Assembly (NCBI GenBank): GCA_025998955.1
Contig: AP024676.1
Span: 1,550,001-1,614,000 of the forward strand
Length of the DNA: 64,000 nucleotides
Direction of reading: 5' to 3'
Source of the DNA: Candidatus Roseilinea sp.
Lineage (GTDB): Bacteria > Chloroflexota > Anaerolineae > J036 > Brachytrichaceae
Under the pieces are notes generated by a model. That model was given only the letters and a program-made list of their open reading frames with translations, was not told the DNA's origin and made no database searches. This document shows positions 26,369-35,798 of the stretch, piece after piece; position 1 is the stretch's first letter; every line of letters starts with the position of its first letter. A program made the translations under genes and the position numbers.

Positions 26369-27403
26369 ATGCCATACCGTCCAGAGGATTTGGAACTCGA
26401 CGAAGGGTACTGGCGCGCATTGCTGGAAGAAGTAGAGAAACTGCCTATCCCACCGACGCGGCCACCATCGCACCATTCGACGCCACATGCGCCGGCACAA
26501 TCCGCTGCTGCTCACGAGACACATCGCCCGGCCGGTCAGCACACGAGCGCAGCTTCCGAAAGCGCGCAGACCTGGGCCGCGCTGCGAGAAGCGATGGCTC
26601 ACAACACACCGCTGGAAGTGGAAGTGACCGGCTGCAACCGGGGCGGCTTGATCGTCCACTATCGCGGCCTGCGCGGCTTCGTGCCTTCCTCCCACCTGGA
26701 GGCGCTCGCGCCCGACATGGACGAGCCAACACGCCGCTCGACACTCGCCGGCCATATCGGCCGCCACCTCACCGTGCGGGTGATCGAACTCGACCCCACG
26801 CTCAATCGCGTCGTCTTCTCCGAACGCGCACCATCGGCGGAGGCCGAATCCGCACCACCGGAGATCCCGCCCATCCTGCACGAGATTCACCCCGGCGAAA
26901 CGCGCCGCGGCGTGGTGACGAACCTCACCGCATTCGGCGCATTCGTGGACCTGGGCGGGTACGAAGGACTGGTTCATGTGAGCGAGCTTTCATGGAGCCG
27001 GGTGAACCATCCGCGCGATATGCTGCACATCGGCCAGGAAGTGGATGTTTACGTGATGAGCGTGTCGCCGGAAGAGGGGCGCATCGCGCTCAGCCTGAAG
27101 CGGTCGAAGGCGAACCCCTGGGAGACCATCGAACAGCGCTACCGCGTGGGGCAGATCGTGCACGGCACGGTGACCAACGTGGTGCAGTTCGGCGCGTTCG
27201 TCAAAGTGGAGAACGACCTCGAAGGGCTGGTGCACGTGAGCGAGATGGCCGAGGGCAACTTCATGCACCCGCGCAACATCGTGAATGAAGGGGATCGCGT
27301 AGTGGCTCGGGTGATTGCGGTGGACAGCCAACACCGGCGACTGGCGCTCAGCCTGCGCGGCGTGTTCCCAGATCGCCACGCCGAGGGCGAAAACGGCAAG
27401 TGA
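26369..27403 (+). CDS. S1 RNA-binding domain protein (ribosomal protein S1-like)
   Basis: 344 residues. After an acidic N-terminus and a His/Pro/Ala-rich linker (residues about 32-65) there are three OB-fold S1 repeats. The first (about 75-155) is degenerate. The second (about 175-250) has GVVTNLTAFGAFVDLGG and GLVHVSELSW. The third (about 258-335) has GTVTNVVQFGAFVKV and GLVHVSEMAEG. It probably binds mRNA in translation or RNA turnover; with only three repeats it is shorter than E. coli S1. Confidence 0.9.
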   Translation: MPYRPEDLELDEGYWRALLEEVEKLPIPPTRPPSHHSTPHAPAQSAAAHETHRPAGQHTSAASESAQTWAALREAMAHNTPLEVEVTGCNRGGLIVHYRGLRGFVPSSHLEALAPDMDEPTRRSTLAGHIGRHLTVRVIELDPTLNRVVFSERAPSAEAESAPPEIPPILHEIHPGETRRGVVTNLTAFGAFVDLGGYEGLVHVSELSWSRVNHPRDMLHIGQEVDVYVMSVSPEEGRIALSLKRSKANPWETIEQRYRVGQIVHGTVTNVVQFGAFVKVENDLEGLVHVSEMAEGNFMHPRNIVNEGDRVVARVIAVDSQHRRLALSLRGVFPDRHAEGENGK

Positions 27404-27486
27404 GCCGCAACGACGCCGTTGCAGCGCCCATCCTCTTATAATCCTCCTGCCGCACACGGGCGCAACTCGCCGTGCGACGCTCAATC

Positions 27487-30384
27487 ATGACGAAGCGGGG
27501 TTCTTCGATTCCGGCGGCGCTAGATGTGGCATTCGCCCGCATGATCGCCCATGGCCGCCTCTGGCGCGTGCTCGCCGGCGCGGCGCTCATCCTTCTGGGC
27601 GCGACGACGCTTCTCACGCTCCTAGGCCTGAATACCGGTGGTTTGATCGTGCGCTGGGCTGCGTTCGTGCAACGTGCCGTAGGCGTCGGCGTCTTTCCGC
27701 TGTGCGCCTTCATGATCGGCGTAGGGCTGCTGGCGCTATCGAACGTGACCATCCGCCCGACGCGACGCACGTGGGCGCGCATCATCGCCGGTGAAATCGC
27801 ATTCTTCTCCTCGCTCGCGCTCATGCACTCCCTGGCGTTCGGCGCCGACCCCTATCAGCTCGCGCGCGCCGGTGGTGGAGGTGGCGCGGCCGGCTGGGTG
27901 CTGGCCGAGGTGCTATGGCGTGCGCTCGGCACGCCGGGCGGCGACGGCGCGACGCTTCTGCGCCTGCTCTCCGTTTTGATCTGGTTTGCGTTGTTCGCGC
28001 TCAGTACGTTCATCGTCGCCGCGCCGCTGCTACAGACGACCGAGCACTCCAGAGTCCAACCGGCAGCAGACGCCGGCGCATCAACAGCATCCAAGCGCGA
28101 CGTTCGCCCTGAGCCACGCGCCGAAGATCCTGCGCCGGTAGGATCGCTGCGCGGCGAACAGTTGCCGCTGCCCGATCCAGCAGCGCACAAGGCCGAAGAC
28201 CGGCAGCGCGCCAAGCCCTCGCCCACCCCGCCATCCGTCAAGTCCGAAGCAGTGATCGTCAAGGACGGCAATCGCACGGCGGATGGCGCAGCGAAGTCAA
28301 AGCCCGCACAGCCCAAACTACCGGCGCCGCGACCGAACACCTTGCCACCGCTTTCCCTGCTGCGGGTGAGCAAACAAACGGGGGCGGCGCGCAGCGATGC
28401 CGATGCGCGCCGCCAGGCCGACATCATCGAGACGACGCTGGCGCACTTCGGTCTGTCGGGCAAGGTAGTCGAAATCCGGCGCGGCCCGACCGTCACGCAG
28501 TTCGGCGTCGAGCCGGGCTACGTGGACCGCGGCGCACAGAATCGCGACAAGGCCGCGCAGAAGATCCGCGCGGCCGTGGCCGGCGCGCTCTACGACGCGA
28601 TCCTCGTCGAGCCGAATGTGGATCGCACCACGGCGGTCATCGAAGTCCCGGCGGCCCTGGTAGACGCACGCGAAGCTGGCTTCAAGGCGCTGCTCAAGTC
28701 GCTGCTGAGTGATCTCGACCTCAGTACTAACTATCTCGAGGGCGAACGGCGCTCCGGCCTTGCCTATTTCGAGGTCGGCGCCGACACAGAGCGCAAGCTC
28801 AAGATCAAAACCGGCCAGCTCAGCGCCCTGCGCCGCGAACTGGCCGGCCGACTCATGGAGCGCCTGTTCGGGTTCGACAGCTTCGAGGAATCCGACCAAC
28901 TCACGGATCGGCTGAAGATTACTTTCCCTGCCGGCATGGGCGAAGCCATCGCCTTGAAGGAGACGCTGGAAGACGTCATCGCCGACCTGGGGCTGGCCGG
29001 CAAGGTGATCATGGGGAAGAAGGCATCGCACGCGGTGGTCGAGTGGCAGAAGCAAGCGCAGAAGGTGCGCGTCGGGGCAATCGCCGCGCTGCAGAACGAC
29101 CTCGCCCTGGCGCTCGCCGCGCCGTCCATCCGCATCGAAGCGCCCATCCCCGGCCGTGGGCTGGTCGGCATCGAGGTACCCAACAGCAGCATCGGCGAAG
29201 TGGACCTGCGCTCGATCATCGAAGGCGAGGCATTTCGCAAGCTGGCCGAGAAGTCGCCACTAGCCATCGCGCTGGGCCGCGACGTATCCGGCATGGCGAT
29301 CGTCGCCGACCTGGCGCGCATGCCACACCTGCTGATCGCCGGCACCACCGGCAGCGGGAAGAGCGTGTGCATCAGCGCGATCACAGTGTGTCTGGCGATG
29401 AACAACCGGCCGGAAGACCTGCGGATGGTGATGATTGACCCGAAGATGGTCGAGCTGTCGCGCTTCGCCGGCTTGCCGCACGTGATCGGCAAGCCGGAAA
29501 GCGACATTGACCGCATTCCGGCCGTGTTGCGCTGGGTGACGCGCGAGATGGACGCGCGCTACAAGAAATTTGCCGAGATCGGTTCGCGCAACTTACAGGA
29601 ATACAACCAGGCGATGGAGCGCCGGCGCGAGGAACCACTGCCGCGCATCGTGGTGCTGATTGACGAGCTGGCCGACTTGATGTTGCAATCGCCGATCGAG
29701 ACCGAGAAGACGATCTGCCGCCTGGCGCAGATGGCGCGCGCGACCGGCATCCACCTCGTCGTCGCGACACAACGCCCCAGCGTGGACGTGGTCACCGGCT
29801 TGATCAAAGCCAACTTCCCCGCGCGCATCTCGTTCGCCGTCGCTTCGGCCACCGACTCGCGCGTGATCCTCGACCAGGTCGGGGCCGAATCGCTGCTCGG
29901 CCGAGGCGACATGCTCTTCCTCAACCCCGAACAGGGCAGCCCCATCCGCCTGCAGGGATGCTATGTGAGCGAGCGGGAGATCGAAGCCGTGATCGGCTGG
30001 TGGAAGAAGCAGACTGCGCTAGAGCAGTCGGAAATCGGGAGTCGGGGATCGGAAGAAGAACATGTCGCGCACCGGAAGCCGGAGCCGGAGACGCCGTGGG
30101 AGACGGTGGTCGCCGAGATTGCTGCCGAGCGCTTTCAGCAAATGGGCAGCACCAAGGGCGGCCGGGGCGGCGAGGACGACGATGGCGACGACGACTTGCT
30201 GCAGCGCGCCATGGAGATTATCCGCACCAGCGGCAACGTGAGCACGTCGCTGCTCCAGCGCAAGCTGCGCATCGGCTACCCGCGCGCGGCGCGCCTGATG
30301 GAAGAGCTGCAAGAGATGGGCTACGTCAGCGGCCCCAGCCGGCAAGCCGGCAAGGGACGCGATGTGACGGTGCAGGACGAGTGA
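27487..30384 (+). CDS. ftsK: DNA translocase FtsK/SpoIIIE
   Basis: About 965 residues from the ATG at 27487; a GTG 15 bases upstream is an alternative. TATAAT lies at 27437-27442. Four or so membrane helices occupy residues 20-180, followed by a Pro/Ala/Lys-rich linker, an alpha/beta translocase core and the RecA-like motor, with Walker A GTTGSGKS near 619 and Walker B RIVVLIDELADL. A C-terminal winged-helix gamma domain (SGNVSTSLLQRKLRIGYPRAARLMEELQ) should recognise chromosome-orienting sequences. Between motor and gamma domain is a stretch encoded by a period-7 repeat. It acts at the division septum in chromosome segregation. Confidence 0.95.
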   Translation: MTKRGSSIPAALDVAFARMIAHGRLWRVLAGAALILLGATTLLTLLGLNTGGLIVRWAAFVQRAVGVGVFPLCAFMIGVGLLALSNVTIRPTRRTWARIIAGEIAFFSSLALMHSLAFGADPYQLARAGGGGGAAGWVLAEVLWRALGTPGGDGATLLRLLSVLIWFALFALSTFIVAAPLLQTTEHSRVQPAADAGASTASKRDVRPEPRAEDPAPVGSLRGEQLPLPDPAAHKAEDRQRAKPSPTPPSVKSEAVIVKDGNRTADGAAKSKPAQPKLPAPRPNTLPPLSLLRVSKQTGAARSDADARRQADIIETTLAHFGLSGKVVEIRRGPTVTQFGVEPGYVDRGAQNRDKAAQKIRAAVAGALYDAILVEPNVDRTTAVIEVPAALVDAREAGFKALLKSLLSDLDLSTNYLEGERRSGLAYFEVGADTERKLKIKTGQLSALRRELAGRLMERLFGFDSFEESDQLTDRLKITFPAGMGEAIALKETLEDVIADLGLAGKVIMGKKASHAVVEWQKQAQKVRVGAIAALQNDLALALAAPSIRIEAPIPGRGLVGIEVPNSSIGEVDLRSIIEGEAFRKLAEKSPLAIALGRDVSGMAIVADLARMPHLLIAGTTGSGKSVCISAITVCLAMNNRPEDLRMVMIDPKMVELSRFAGLPHVIGKPESDIDRIPAVLRWVTREMDARYKKFAEIGSRNLQEYNQAMERRREEPLPRIVVLIDELADLMLQSPIETEKTICRLAQMARATGIHLVVATQRPSVDVVTGLIKANFPARISFAVASATDSRVILDQVGAESLLGRGDMLFLNPEQGSPIRLQGCYVSEREIEAVIGWWKKQTALEQSEIGSRGSEEEHVAHRKPEPETPWETVVAEIAAERFQQMGSTKGGRGGEDDDGDDDLLQRAMEIIRTSGNVSTSLLQRKLRIGYPRAARLMEELQEMGYVSGPSRQAGKGRDVTVQDE
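30024..30058. repeat. Period-7 repeat inside ftsK
   Basis: Five heptamers (GCAGTCG, GAAATCG, GGAGTCG, GGGATCG, GAAGAAG) encode EQSEIGSRGSEEE in the linker between the motor and gamma domains. The consensus is the same as in the nuoH-nuoJ gap. Confidence 0.85.
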
Positions 30385-30402
30385 AGGACGGCACAATGCC
30401 CG

Positions 30403-31479
30403 TTATCCGGGCGAGGTCGGCAAGAAGAAGAACGCGATCCCCACGATCAAATACAACCCGATCAGGAGCGCCCCTTCCAGCCAGTTGGAGCGGCCATCCA
30501 TCGAAACTGCTGCGGCGATGAGGCATGAGGCCAGCAACGCCACCAGCTCGAACGCAGTGAACTCGAGCGTGAGGTACTGGCCGAACAGCAGCGCCACGAA
30601 CACCAGCACTGGCGCAACCAGCAACGCCACCTGCAGGCTCGACCCGATGGCGATGCCGAGGCTGAGATCCATCTGGTCCTTGGCTGCTACCTCGATCGCT
30701 ACGACATGCTCGGCGATGTTGCCGATGACCGGCACAAGGATGATGCCGACGAAGACCTCGCTGATGCCGAGCTGCGCCGTCATCGGCTCCACTGCGCCGA
30801 CCAAGAACTCGCTCACCAACGCGATCAAGGCCGTGGCTACGACGAGCAGGCCGATTGCCAAGGGGAGCGACATCGTCGGCGCGTGAGCCGCCTCACGGGT
30901 GAGCGGATCGCCGGCCCTGGCGCGTAGTGTGTAGATCACGCTCAGCACATACATCACAATGATGACCGCTGCCGTCAACAGGCTCAGCTCTTCCACGCGC
31001 TGTGTGTCCGGCTCGATGGCGAAGGCGAAGAAGGCCGGCACCGTCAGCACGACGGCTGACACCAACAGCATCGTGGCGTTGAGCCCGGCCTGAGATGGGG
31101 TGAACTTCTGGATGCCATGCTTCAAGCCTCCGATCAAAAACGCCGCGCCGAGCACCAGCAAGATGTTGCCGATGATCGAGCCGACGATGGACGCGCGCAC
31201 GAGATCGAGCAACCCTTGGCGAATGGCGAGAATGGTAATGATGAGTTCAGCGGCGTTGCCGAGCGTCGCATTGATCAAAGCGCCGATCTGCGGGCCGGTG
31301 CGCGCGGCCAGCTCCTCGGTCGCATCGCCCATGAGGCCGGCCAGTGGCACGACCGCCAGCGCTGCCGTCAGGAAGACGAGCACCGGACTCCAACCGGCCA
31401 ATTCCGCCACGATGGCAACGGGGATCATCAAGAGTAGCGCATTGAGAGGTTTGAGGAAGGGCCGGATGATCGTTTGCAT
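30403..31479 (-). CDS. Calcium/cation:proton antiporter (CaCA family, CAX type)
   Basis: 358-residue inner-membrane exchanger with about eleven hydrophobic segments. The two signature repeats are present: LGNAAELIITI in the first half and IGNIAEHVVAI in the second, with an acidic/polar central loop. Likely exports Ca2+ in exchange for protons. It is convergent with ftsK, with only 18 bases between stops. A TAAACT hexamer lies nine bases before the ATG with no ribosome-binding site, suggesting a leaderless transcript. Confidence 0.92.
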   Translation of the reverse strand: MQTIIRPFLKPLNALLLMIPVAIVAELAGWSPVLVFLTAALAVVPLAGLMGDATEELAARTGPQIGALINATLGNAAELIITILAIRQGLLDLVRASIVGSIIGNILLVLGAAFLIGGLKHGIQKFTPSQAGLNATMLLVSAVVLTVPAFFAFAIEPDTQRVEELSLLTAAVIIVMYVLSVIYTLRARAGDPLTREAAHAPTMSLPLAIGLLVVATALIALVSEFLVGAVEPMTAQLGISEVFVGIILVPVIGNIAEHVVAIEVAAKDQMDLSLGIAIGSSLQVALLVAPVLVFVALLFGQYLTLEFTAFELVALLASCLIAAAVSMDGRSNWLEGALLIGLYLIVGIAFFFLPTSPG

Positions 31480-31599
31480 AGGCGCGATAGTTTAGCGCGT
31501 TCCGATGCCGCCTACCGGCACGGCGGCACGGTTTGCAATCTCCCCTTAATGAACGCATCACGAGACCATCACATGGCTCGGTATAACGCCAAACACGTT

Positions 31600-31627
31600 T
31601 TGCAATGCGACGCATCCGGCATAAACT
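31600..31627 (+). promoter_or_regulatory. Possible promoter of the 5'-nucleotidase gene
   Basis: TTGCAA (31600-31605) and TAAACT (31622-31627) are 16 bases apart. The AGGAGG at 31710-31715 then precedes the GTG start, leaving a leader of about 85 bases. Confidence 0.45.
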
Positions 31628-31718
31628 CCCTCTCGGGTCACACGACGCCACCTCAACGAATACCCACCATCCCATCCACACTTCCAATCCAACCTGATAT
31701 TCAACCAATAGGAGGCAC

Positions 31719-33626
31719 GTGAGCACACAAAAGCTTTCCAGACGCGCATTTCTGAGACGAACCGTTTTAGCTGGCGGCGCCACGCTGTATGTCTTCGCCA
31801 ACGGGCACTACCGCATCGCCCTCAGCCAGGCGCCAGTGGTCTACCGGCTGCGCATCCTACATACCAACGACCACCATGCCCGCATCGAACCGGCCAACGT
31901 CACGCTCCAAACCAGCCCCACCACGGTCACGCGCAACTTCGGCGGCGTCGCCCGGCGTAAGACGCTGATCGACCAGTTGCGCGCGACGCCGGACGCGGAT
32001 GACTTGCTGTTGCTCGACGCCGGCGACGTCTTCCAGGGCACGCTCTACTTCAACCTGTATGAGGGCAAGGCCGACAAGTCTTTCTACAACCAGATGGGCT
32101 ACGACGCCGTCGCAGTGGGCAACCACGAGTTCGACCGAGGGCAAATCGCGCTGCGCGACTTCATCAACGGGGTCACTGGACAAACACCGCCCAACCCGCC
32201 GATCAACTTCCCAATGCTCAGCGCCAACGTCAACGTGGATGCGAGCGCGCCGCTGGCCGCCGCGCTCGCGCCGACCGACGTGGCCGTGCCGGGCAAACTG
32301 GGCAAGCGCATCATCATCAACAAGGGCGGCGGCAGCAGCCGCAACATCGGCATCTTCGGCCTGACGCCAACCGATACCGGCATCCTGAGCAACCCTGGTG
32401 CAGGTGTCACCTTCAGCACAGATCTCATCACCATCGCTCAGGCGCAGGTGAATGCATTGAAGGCCGCTGGTGCGCAGCACATCATCGCCCTGACGCACAT
32501 TGGCTACCCCGTGGACCGGGAAATCGCAAAGAACGTGCACGGCATTGATGTGATCGTCGGTGGCCACTCACACACGCCGCTGTTGCCGACCGTCAACCCA
32601 CCCAGCCCGGTTGGCGTAGCCTCACAGGGCCCCTACCCCGCGATCGAGAAAGACCCGGACAACAAGGACGTCGTCATCGTCACCGACTGGGAATGGGGCA
32701 AGTGGCTGGGCGATATTACGCTCGGCTTCGACGCAAGCGGCGCGGTGTCGGTGATCAGTGGCGTGATCCGGCCGGTGTGGGCCGATGGCTTGGGTACTCC
32801 GCCGCGCAGCTTGCTGCCGGGTGAGCAGCCGGAAATTCTGCCGGATGCCGGTTTCCAAAACGAGATCACGACTGTGTGGAAGCCGGGCGTGGATGCACTG
32901 GCCAATCAGGAGATCGGCAGGACGGCCGTATTCCTGGACGGTGAACGCGCCAGCGTGCGCAATAAGGAGACCAATCTGGGCAACTTGATCACCGACGCGA
33001 TGCTGGAACGGACGCGAACAGCCGGCGCACAAATTTGCATCACCAACGGCGGCGGCATCCGCGCCTCCATCCCCGGCCCCACCGGTGGCGCACCAGATGC
33101 CCCGATCACCGTCGGGCAAGTGCTGACCGTGCTGCCGTTCGGCAACACGCTCGCGCTGGTCACCCTCACCGGCGCACAGGTCATCGCCGCCCTGGAGAAT
33201 GGCCTCAGCCAGGTGAACCTCAGCAACCCCAGCGCCTCAGCAGGACGCTTCCCGCAAGTAGCCGGGCTGCGCTTCATCTGGGATCCTAAGCGGCCGGCCA
33301 ACAGCCGCATCGTCAGCGTGTTTGTGCAGACAACGACCAGCATGAACGGCACGCAGAACACTACCTTCGTGCCGATCAACCCGACGGCTACTTACCGCGT
33401 GGTGACCAACAACTTCATGCTCACCGGCGGCGACGGCTACTCGGTGCTCACCCAGGGCACCAACCCGGTAGATACCGGTCTCATCATGGCCGATGAGGTG
33501 CAGAATTACATCACGGCCAACTCGCCTATCAACCGCGGCGTGGAAGGACGCATCACCCGTCTGCAGGCCTGGCTCCCTTTCATCAGCAAACAACCCGCTA
33601 CCGTGGAAATCTACCGCGGCAATTGA
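31719..33626 (+). CDS. Tat-exported 5'-nucleotidase/2',3'-cyclic phosphodiesterase family protein
   Basis: 635 residues. The GTG start keeps the Tat signal SRRAFLRR with a following hydrophobic run; AGGAGG lies three bases upstream. The metallophosphoesterase domain (about 40-340) has LHTNDHHARIEP, DAGDVFQG, GNHEFDRG, ALTHIGYPVD and VGGHSH. The C-terminal substrate domain (about 380-600) has NLGNLITDAML, TNGGGIRASI and NNFMLTGGDGYSV. It would release phosphate and nucleosides from nucleotides outside the cell. Near the end comes AWLPFISK, resembling the FLP tail of the subtilase but followed by about 10 more residues. Confidence 0.92.
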   Translation: MSTQKLSRRAFLRRTVLAGGATLYVFANGHYRIALSQAPVVYRLRILHTNDHHARIEPANVTLQTSPTTVTRNFGGVARRKTLIDQLRATPDADDLLLLDAGDVFQGTLYFNLYEGKADKSFYNQMGYDAVAVGNHEFDRGQIALRDFINGVTGQTPPNPPINFPMLSANVNVDASAPLAAALAPTDVAVPGKLGKRIIINKGGGSSRNIGIFGLTPTDTGILSNPGAGVTFSTDLITIAQAQVNALKAAGAQHIIALTHIGYPVDREIAKNVHGIDVIVGGHSHTPLLPTVNPPSPVGVASQGPYPAIEKDPDNKDVVIVTDWEWGKWLGDITLGFDASGAVSVISGVIRPVWADGLGTPPRSLLPGEQPEILPDAGFQNEITTVWKPGVDALANQEIGRTAVFLDGERASVRNKETNLGNLITDAMLERTRTAGAQICITNGGGIRASIPGPTGGAPDAPITVGQVLTVLPFGNTLALVTLTGAQVIAALENGLSQVNLSNPSASAGRFPQVAGLRFIWDPKRPANSRIVSVFVQTTTSMNGTQNTTFVPINPTATYRVVTNNFMLTGGDGYSVLTQGTNPVDTGLIMADEVQNYITANSPINRGVEGRITRLQAWLPFISKQPATVEIYRGN

Positions 33627-33663
33627 CAGCCGGCCCGATGAATGTGGATCGGCTCAATAGACG

Positions 33664-33696
33664 AAGCGGGACAGGAAGGCTACCCCTGTCCCGCTT
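33664..33696. terminator. Bidirectional terminator hairpin
   Basis: A perfect 12-bp stem (AAGCGGGACAGG / CCTGTCCCGCTT) with a nine-base loop, followed by a short T-rich run on the plus strand. It lies between the convergent 5'-nucleotidase and glycosyltransferase genes and can serve both. Confidence 0.85.
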
Positions 33697-33698
33697 TC

Positions 33699-35111
33699 TC
33701 ATGCTTGCATCTGCGGCAAGATCACGCGGAAGAGCAGATACGCGTCGAGCGCCGCCAGGCCGATTAGCAAGACGAGCCACAACCACCGTCCGATCGTCTC
33801 GCGGCGCGAGAAGAGGAAGCCCCAGCCCAGCGCAAACGCCGTAGCGATCGGGACGAGCGCCGGATACAGATAGCGCCCCTGGTGCTGCACGAACTGCAGG
33901 TTGTACCAAATGTACGCCAGCAGCGTGAACAACGCCAGGCAGGCCAGCAACGTGAGCGCGCGCGACTGCTGCGCGGTGAGCACGAGGTAGGGTGAATAGA
34001 TTTCCTCACCGGCGCGTGCCTGCGTTTGGCCGTCCAGGCTTCTCCGCACAGCGCGCCCATGCACCCACCAGGCGAGGAAGAGTCCTGCAGAAACCAGCGT
34101 GAAGACGAGCAGCGCCAGATAGATGCGCCGGTCGAGCGGGATGCTCATCCAGCCGAACTGCCCCCAGAACGATTGGAAGGTAGTCTGCAGCAGGCGCGAT
34201 AGCACACCGTCCAAGCCATACTCCGCCAACCACTCGGCAGTGGTAGGCTGACCGACGACCACCTCGTTGTGCCGCTGCAAGCCGAGGAAGTCGGCCCCGC
34301 CGTAGAGACCGATGCTGCGTCCCCACCACGGCAGGCCGATCAGCGCGCTCAGGCCGAGGACGAGGAGGAGAGAGCGACGACGGGAGATGGTGTCGTTGGC
34401 GTCAGCAGTGTCAATAGTGTCGGTAGTGTCAGTGGTGTCGGCGCGCTTCATCGCCAGAAAGACACCGATCAATGCAACGGGCAACGCGAGATAGGCCTGC
34501 GCCTTGGTGACGAAGCACAAGCCCACGACGATCGCGAGGACGACCAGGTTGCGCGTCGTGAGTGCGTTGCGTCCCATCACCAGCCAGACGCTCAGCAGCA
34601 GAGCGAGCGCCAGCAAAGCCTCGGAAAGCGCATCATTGTTGTAGCTGGCCATAATGGCCAAGTGCTGCGGCAGCAACGCGACGAAGGCGGCAGCAAAGGC
34701 AGCCAGATGAGGATGCGCCGGGAAGATCGCTGCGACGGTGAAATAGGCGAAAGCGACCACGAACGCGCCGATCAGCACAGCGAACAAGCGCAATGCGACG
34801 AGCTGACCGTCGGCGATGATGAACACCGGCACAGAGAGCAAGTAGAACAGCGGCGGTTGGTGATCCTCGTAGGTCATACGGTCCACCGGCACGTCCTTCA
34901 CATCCGGGCCGATGGGCACGAGACCGGCGACCCAATCACCCGGCTCGATCATGGGAATGCTGCCAGAACGGACTAACTGGCGCGTGTAGTTGTAGTGGGC
35001 AGGCTCGTCGGGGTTTTGCCAGGCCGGGGTGCGCAGGGCGAACAGGCCGCCGATCACGAAGTAGGCAACGACGATGACGGCAAGCGGCCAGTGGCGGCGA
35101 TGAGCATTCAT
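33699..35111 (-). CDS. GT39-like membrane glycosyltransferase
   Basis: About 470 residues with some twelve hydrophobic segments. The first extracytoplasmic loop has the acidic motif NPDEPAHYNYTRQL, typical of dolichyl-phosphate-mannose or ArnT-like transferases that use lipid-linked sugars, and EDHQPPLFYLL follows. A cytosolic loop contains ADTTDTTDTIDTADANDT, encoded by a period-9 repeat. The ATG at 35111 is preferred; longer versions overlap the divergent methyltransferase. A TAGAAT hexamer eight bases before the ATG suggests a leaderless transcript. Acceptor unknown. Confidence 0.82.
   Translation of the reverse strand: MNAHRRHWPLAVIVVAYFVIGGLFALRTPAWQNPDEPAHYNYTRQLVRSGSIPMIEPGDWVAGLVPIGPDVKDVPVDRMTYEDHQPPLFYLLSVPVFIIADGQLVALRLFAVLIGAFVVAFAYFTVAAIFPAHPHLAAFAAAFVALLPQHLAIMASYNNDALSEALLALALLLSVWLVMGRNALTTRNLVVLAIVVGLCFVTKAQAYLALPVALIGVFLAMKRADTTDTTDTIDTADANDTISRRRSLLLVLGLSALIGLPWWGRSIGLYGGADFLGLQRHNEVVVGQPTTAEWLAEYGLDGVLSRLLQTTFQSFWGQFGWMSIPLDRRIYLALLVFTLVSAGLFLAWWVHGRAVRRSLDGQTQARAGEEIYSPYLVLTAQQSRALTLLACLALFTLLAYIWYNLQFVQHQGRYLYPALVPIATAFALGWGFLFSRRETIGRWLWLVLLIGLAALDAYLLFRVILPQMQA
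34390..34439. repeat. Period-9 GTGTC repeat inside the glycosyltransferase gene
   Basis: On the plus strand GTGTC (once GCGTC) occurs at 34390, 34399, 34408, 34417, 34426 and 34435, exactly nine bases apart. It encodes a DTxDTx loop. The unit equals that of the nuoK-nuoL arrays. Confidence 0.88.
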
Positions 35112-35132
35112 TGTGCGATATTCTAATGATTG

Positions 35133-35798
35133 ATGAACACGCTGATCCGCTTCGCCTTCAACCAGCTCTACACCACCTTTGCCTGGGCGTATGACCTGGT
35201 AGCGGATGCCGTCTCGTTCGGCGAATGGAAGGCCTGGGGACGGGCGGCGATCCCGTTCCTGGCGCGCGAAGGCCGGCTGCTGGAGATCGCACATGGGCCA
35301 GGCCACCTGCACCTGGCACTGCGAGAACAAGGCTTCGACGTAATCGGGTTCGATCTATCGCCGCAGATGGCGCGCCTGCTGCGCGAGCGGATCGTCAGGG
35401 CAACCGGCCAACCACCTGCGCACGTGCGCGCCTCGGCGTTGCGCCTGCCGTTCGCCGACCAGTCGTTCGCCTGTGCCGTCAGCACCTTCCCGGCAGAGTT
35501 CGTCTTCGCGCGCGCGACGCTGGACGAAGTGCACCGCATATTGCACCCCGGCGGGCGCTTCGTGATCGTGCCGATGGCGCGCTTCAAGGGGAGCGACGCA
35601 CTGACCGAGTTAGTCAAGTTCGCCTATCGCCTCACCGGTCAGGGGGAATCACCGGTGGACGGCATCCGCCGGCGATTTACGTCCGCCGGCTATGCATTCG
35701 AGCCGCACATCGTGCAGACCGAACGGGCCGAAGTCACCGTGTGGGTGTGCACTGCGCAGCTTCAGGTGGATGCCGCGCGCAGGTCTTCCGGCGCGTAG
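35133..35798 (+). CDS. Class I SAM-dependent methyltransferase
   Basis: 221 residues, type 11 methyltransferase fold. The SAM-binding motif I appears as LLEIAHGPGHLHLAL (residues about 50-64), the acidic motif II as VIGFDLSP, motif III as LPFADQSFACAVST and the post-motif as LHPGGRFVIV. The ATG at 35133 is chosen over a TTG three bases upstream. Its 3' end overlaps the convergent DUF255 gene by 37 bases. Substrate unknown. Confidence 0.87.
   Translation: MNTLIRFAFNQLYTTFAWAYDLVADAVSFGEWKAWGRAAIPFLAREGRLLEIAHGPGHLHLALREQGFDVIGFDLSPQMARLLRERIVRATGQPPAHVRASALRLPFADQSFACAVSTFPAEFVFARATLDEVHRILHPGGRFVIVPMARFKGSDALTELVKFAYRLTGQGESPVDGIRRRFTSAGYAFEPHIVQTERAEVTVWVCTAQLQVDAARRSSGA

Noticed and set aside
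30398-30412. Small hairpin GCCCG/CGGGC at the ftsK and exchanger gene ends as a terminator
   Set aside because: Only five base pairs and within coding sequence; too weak to list.
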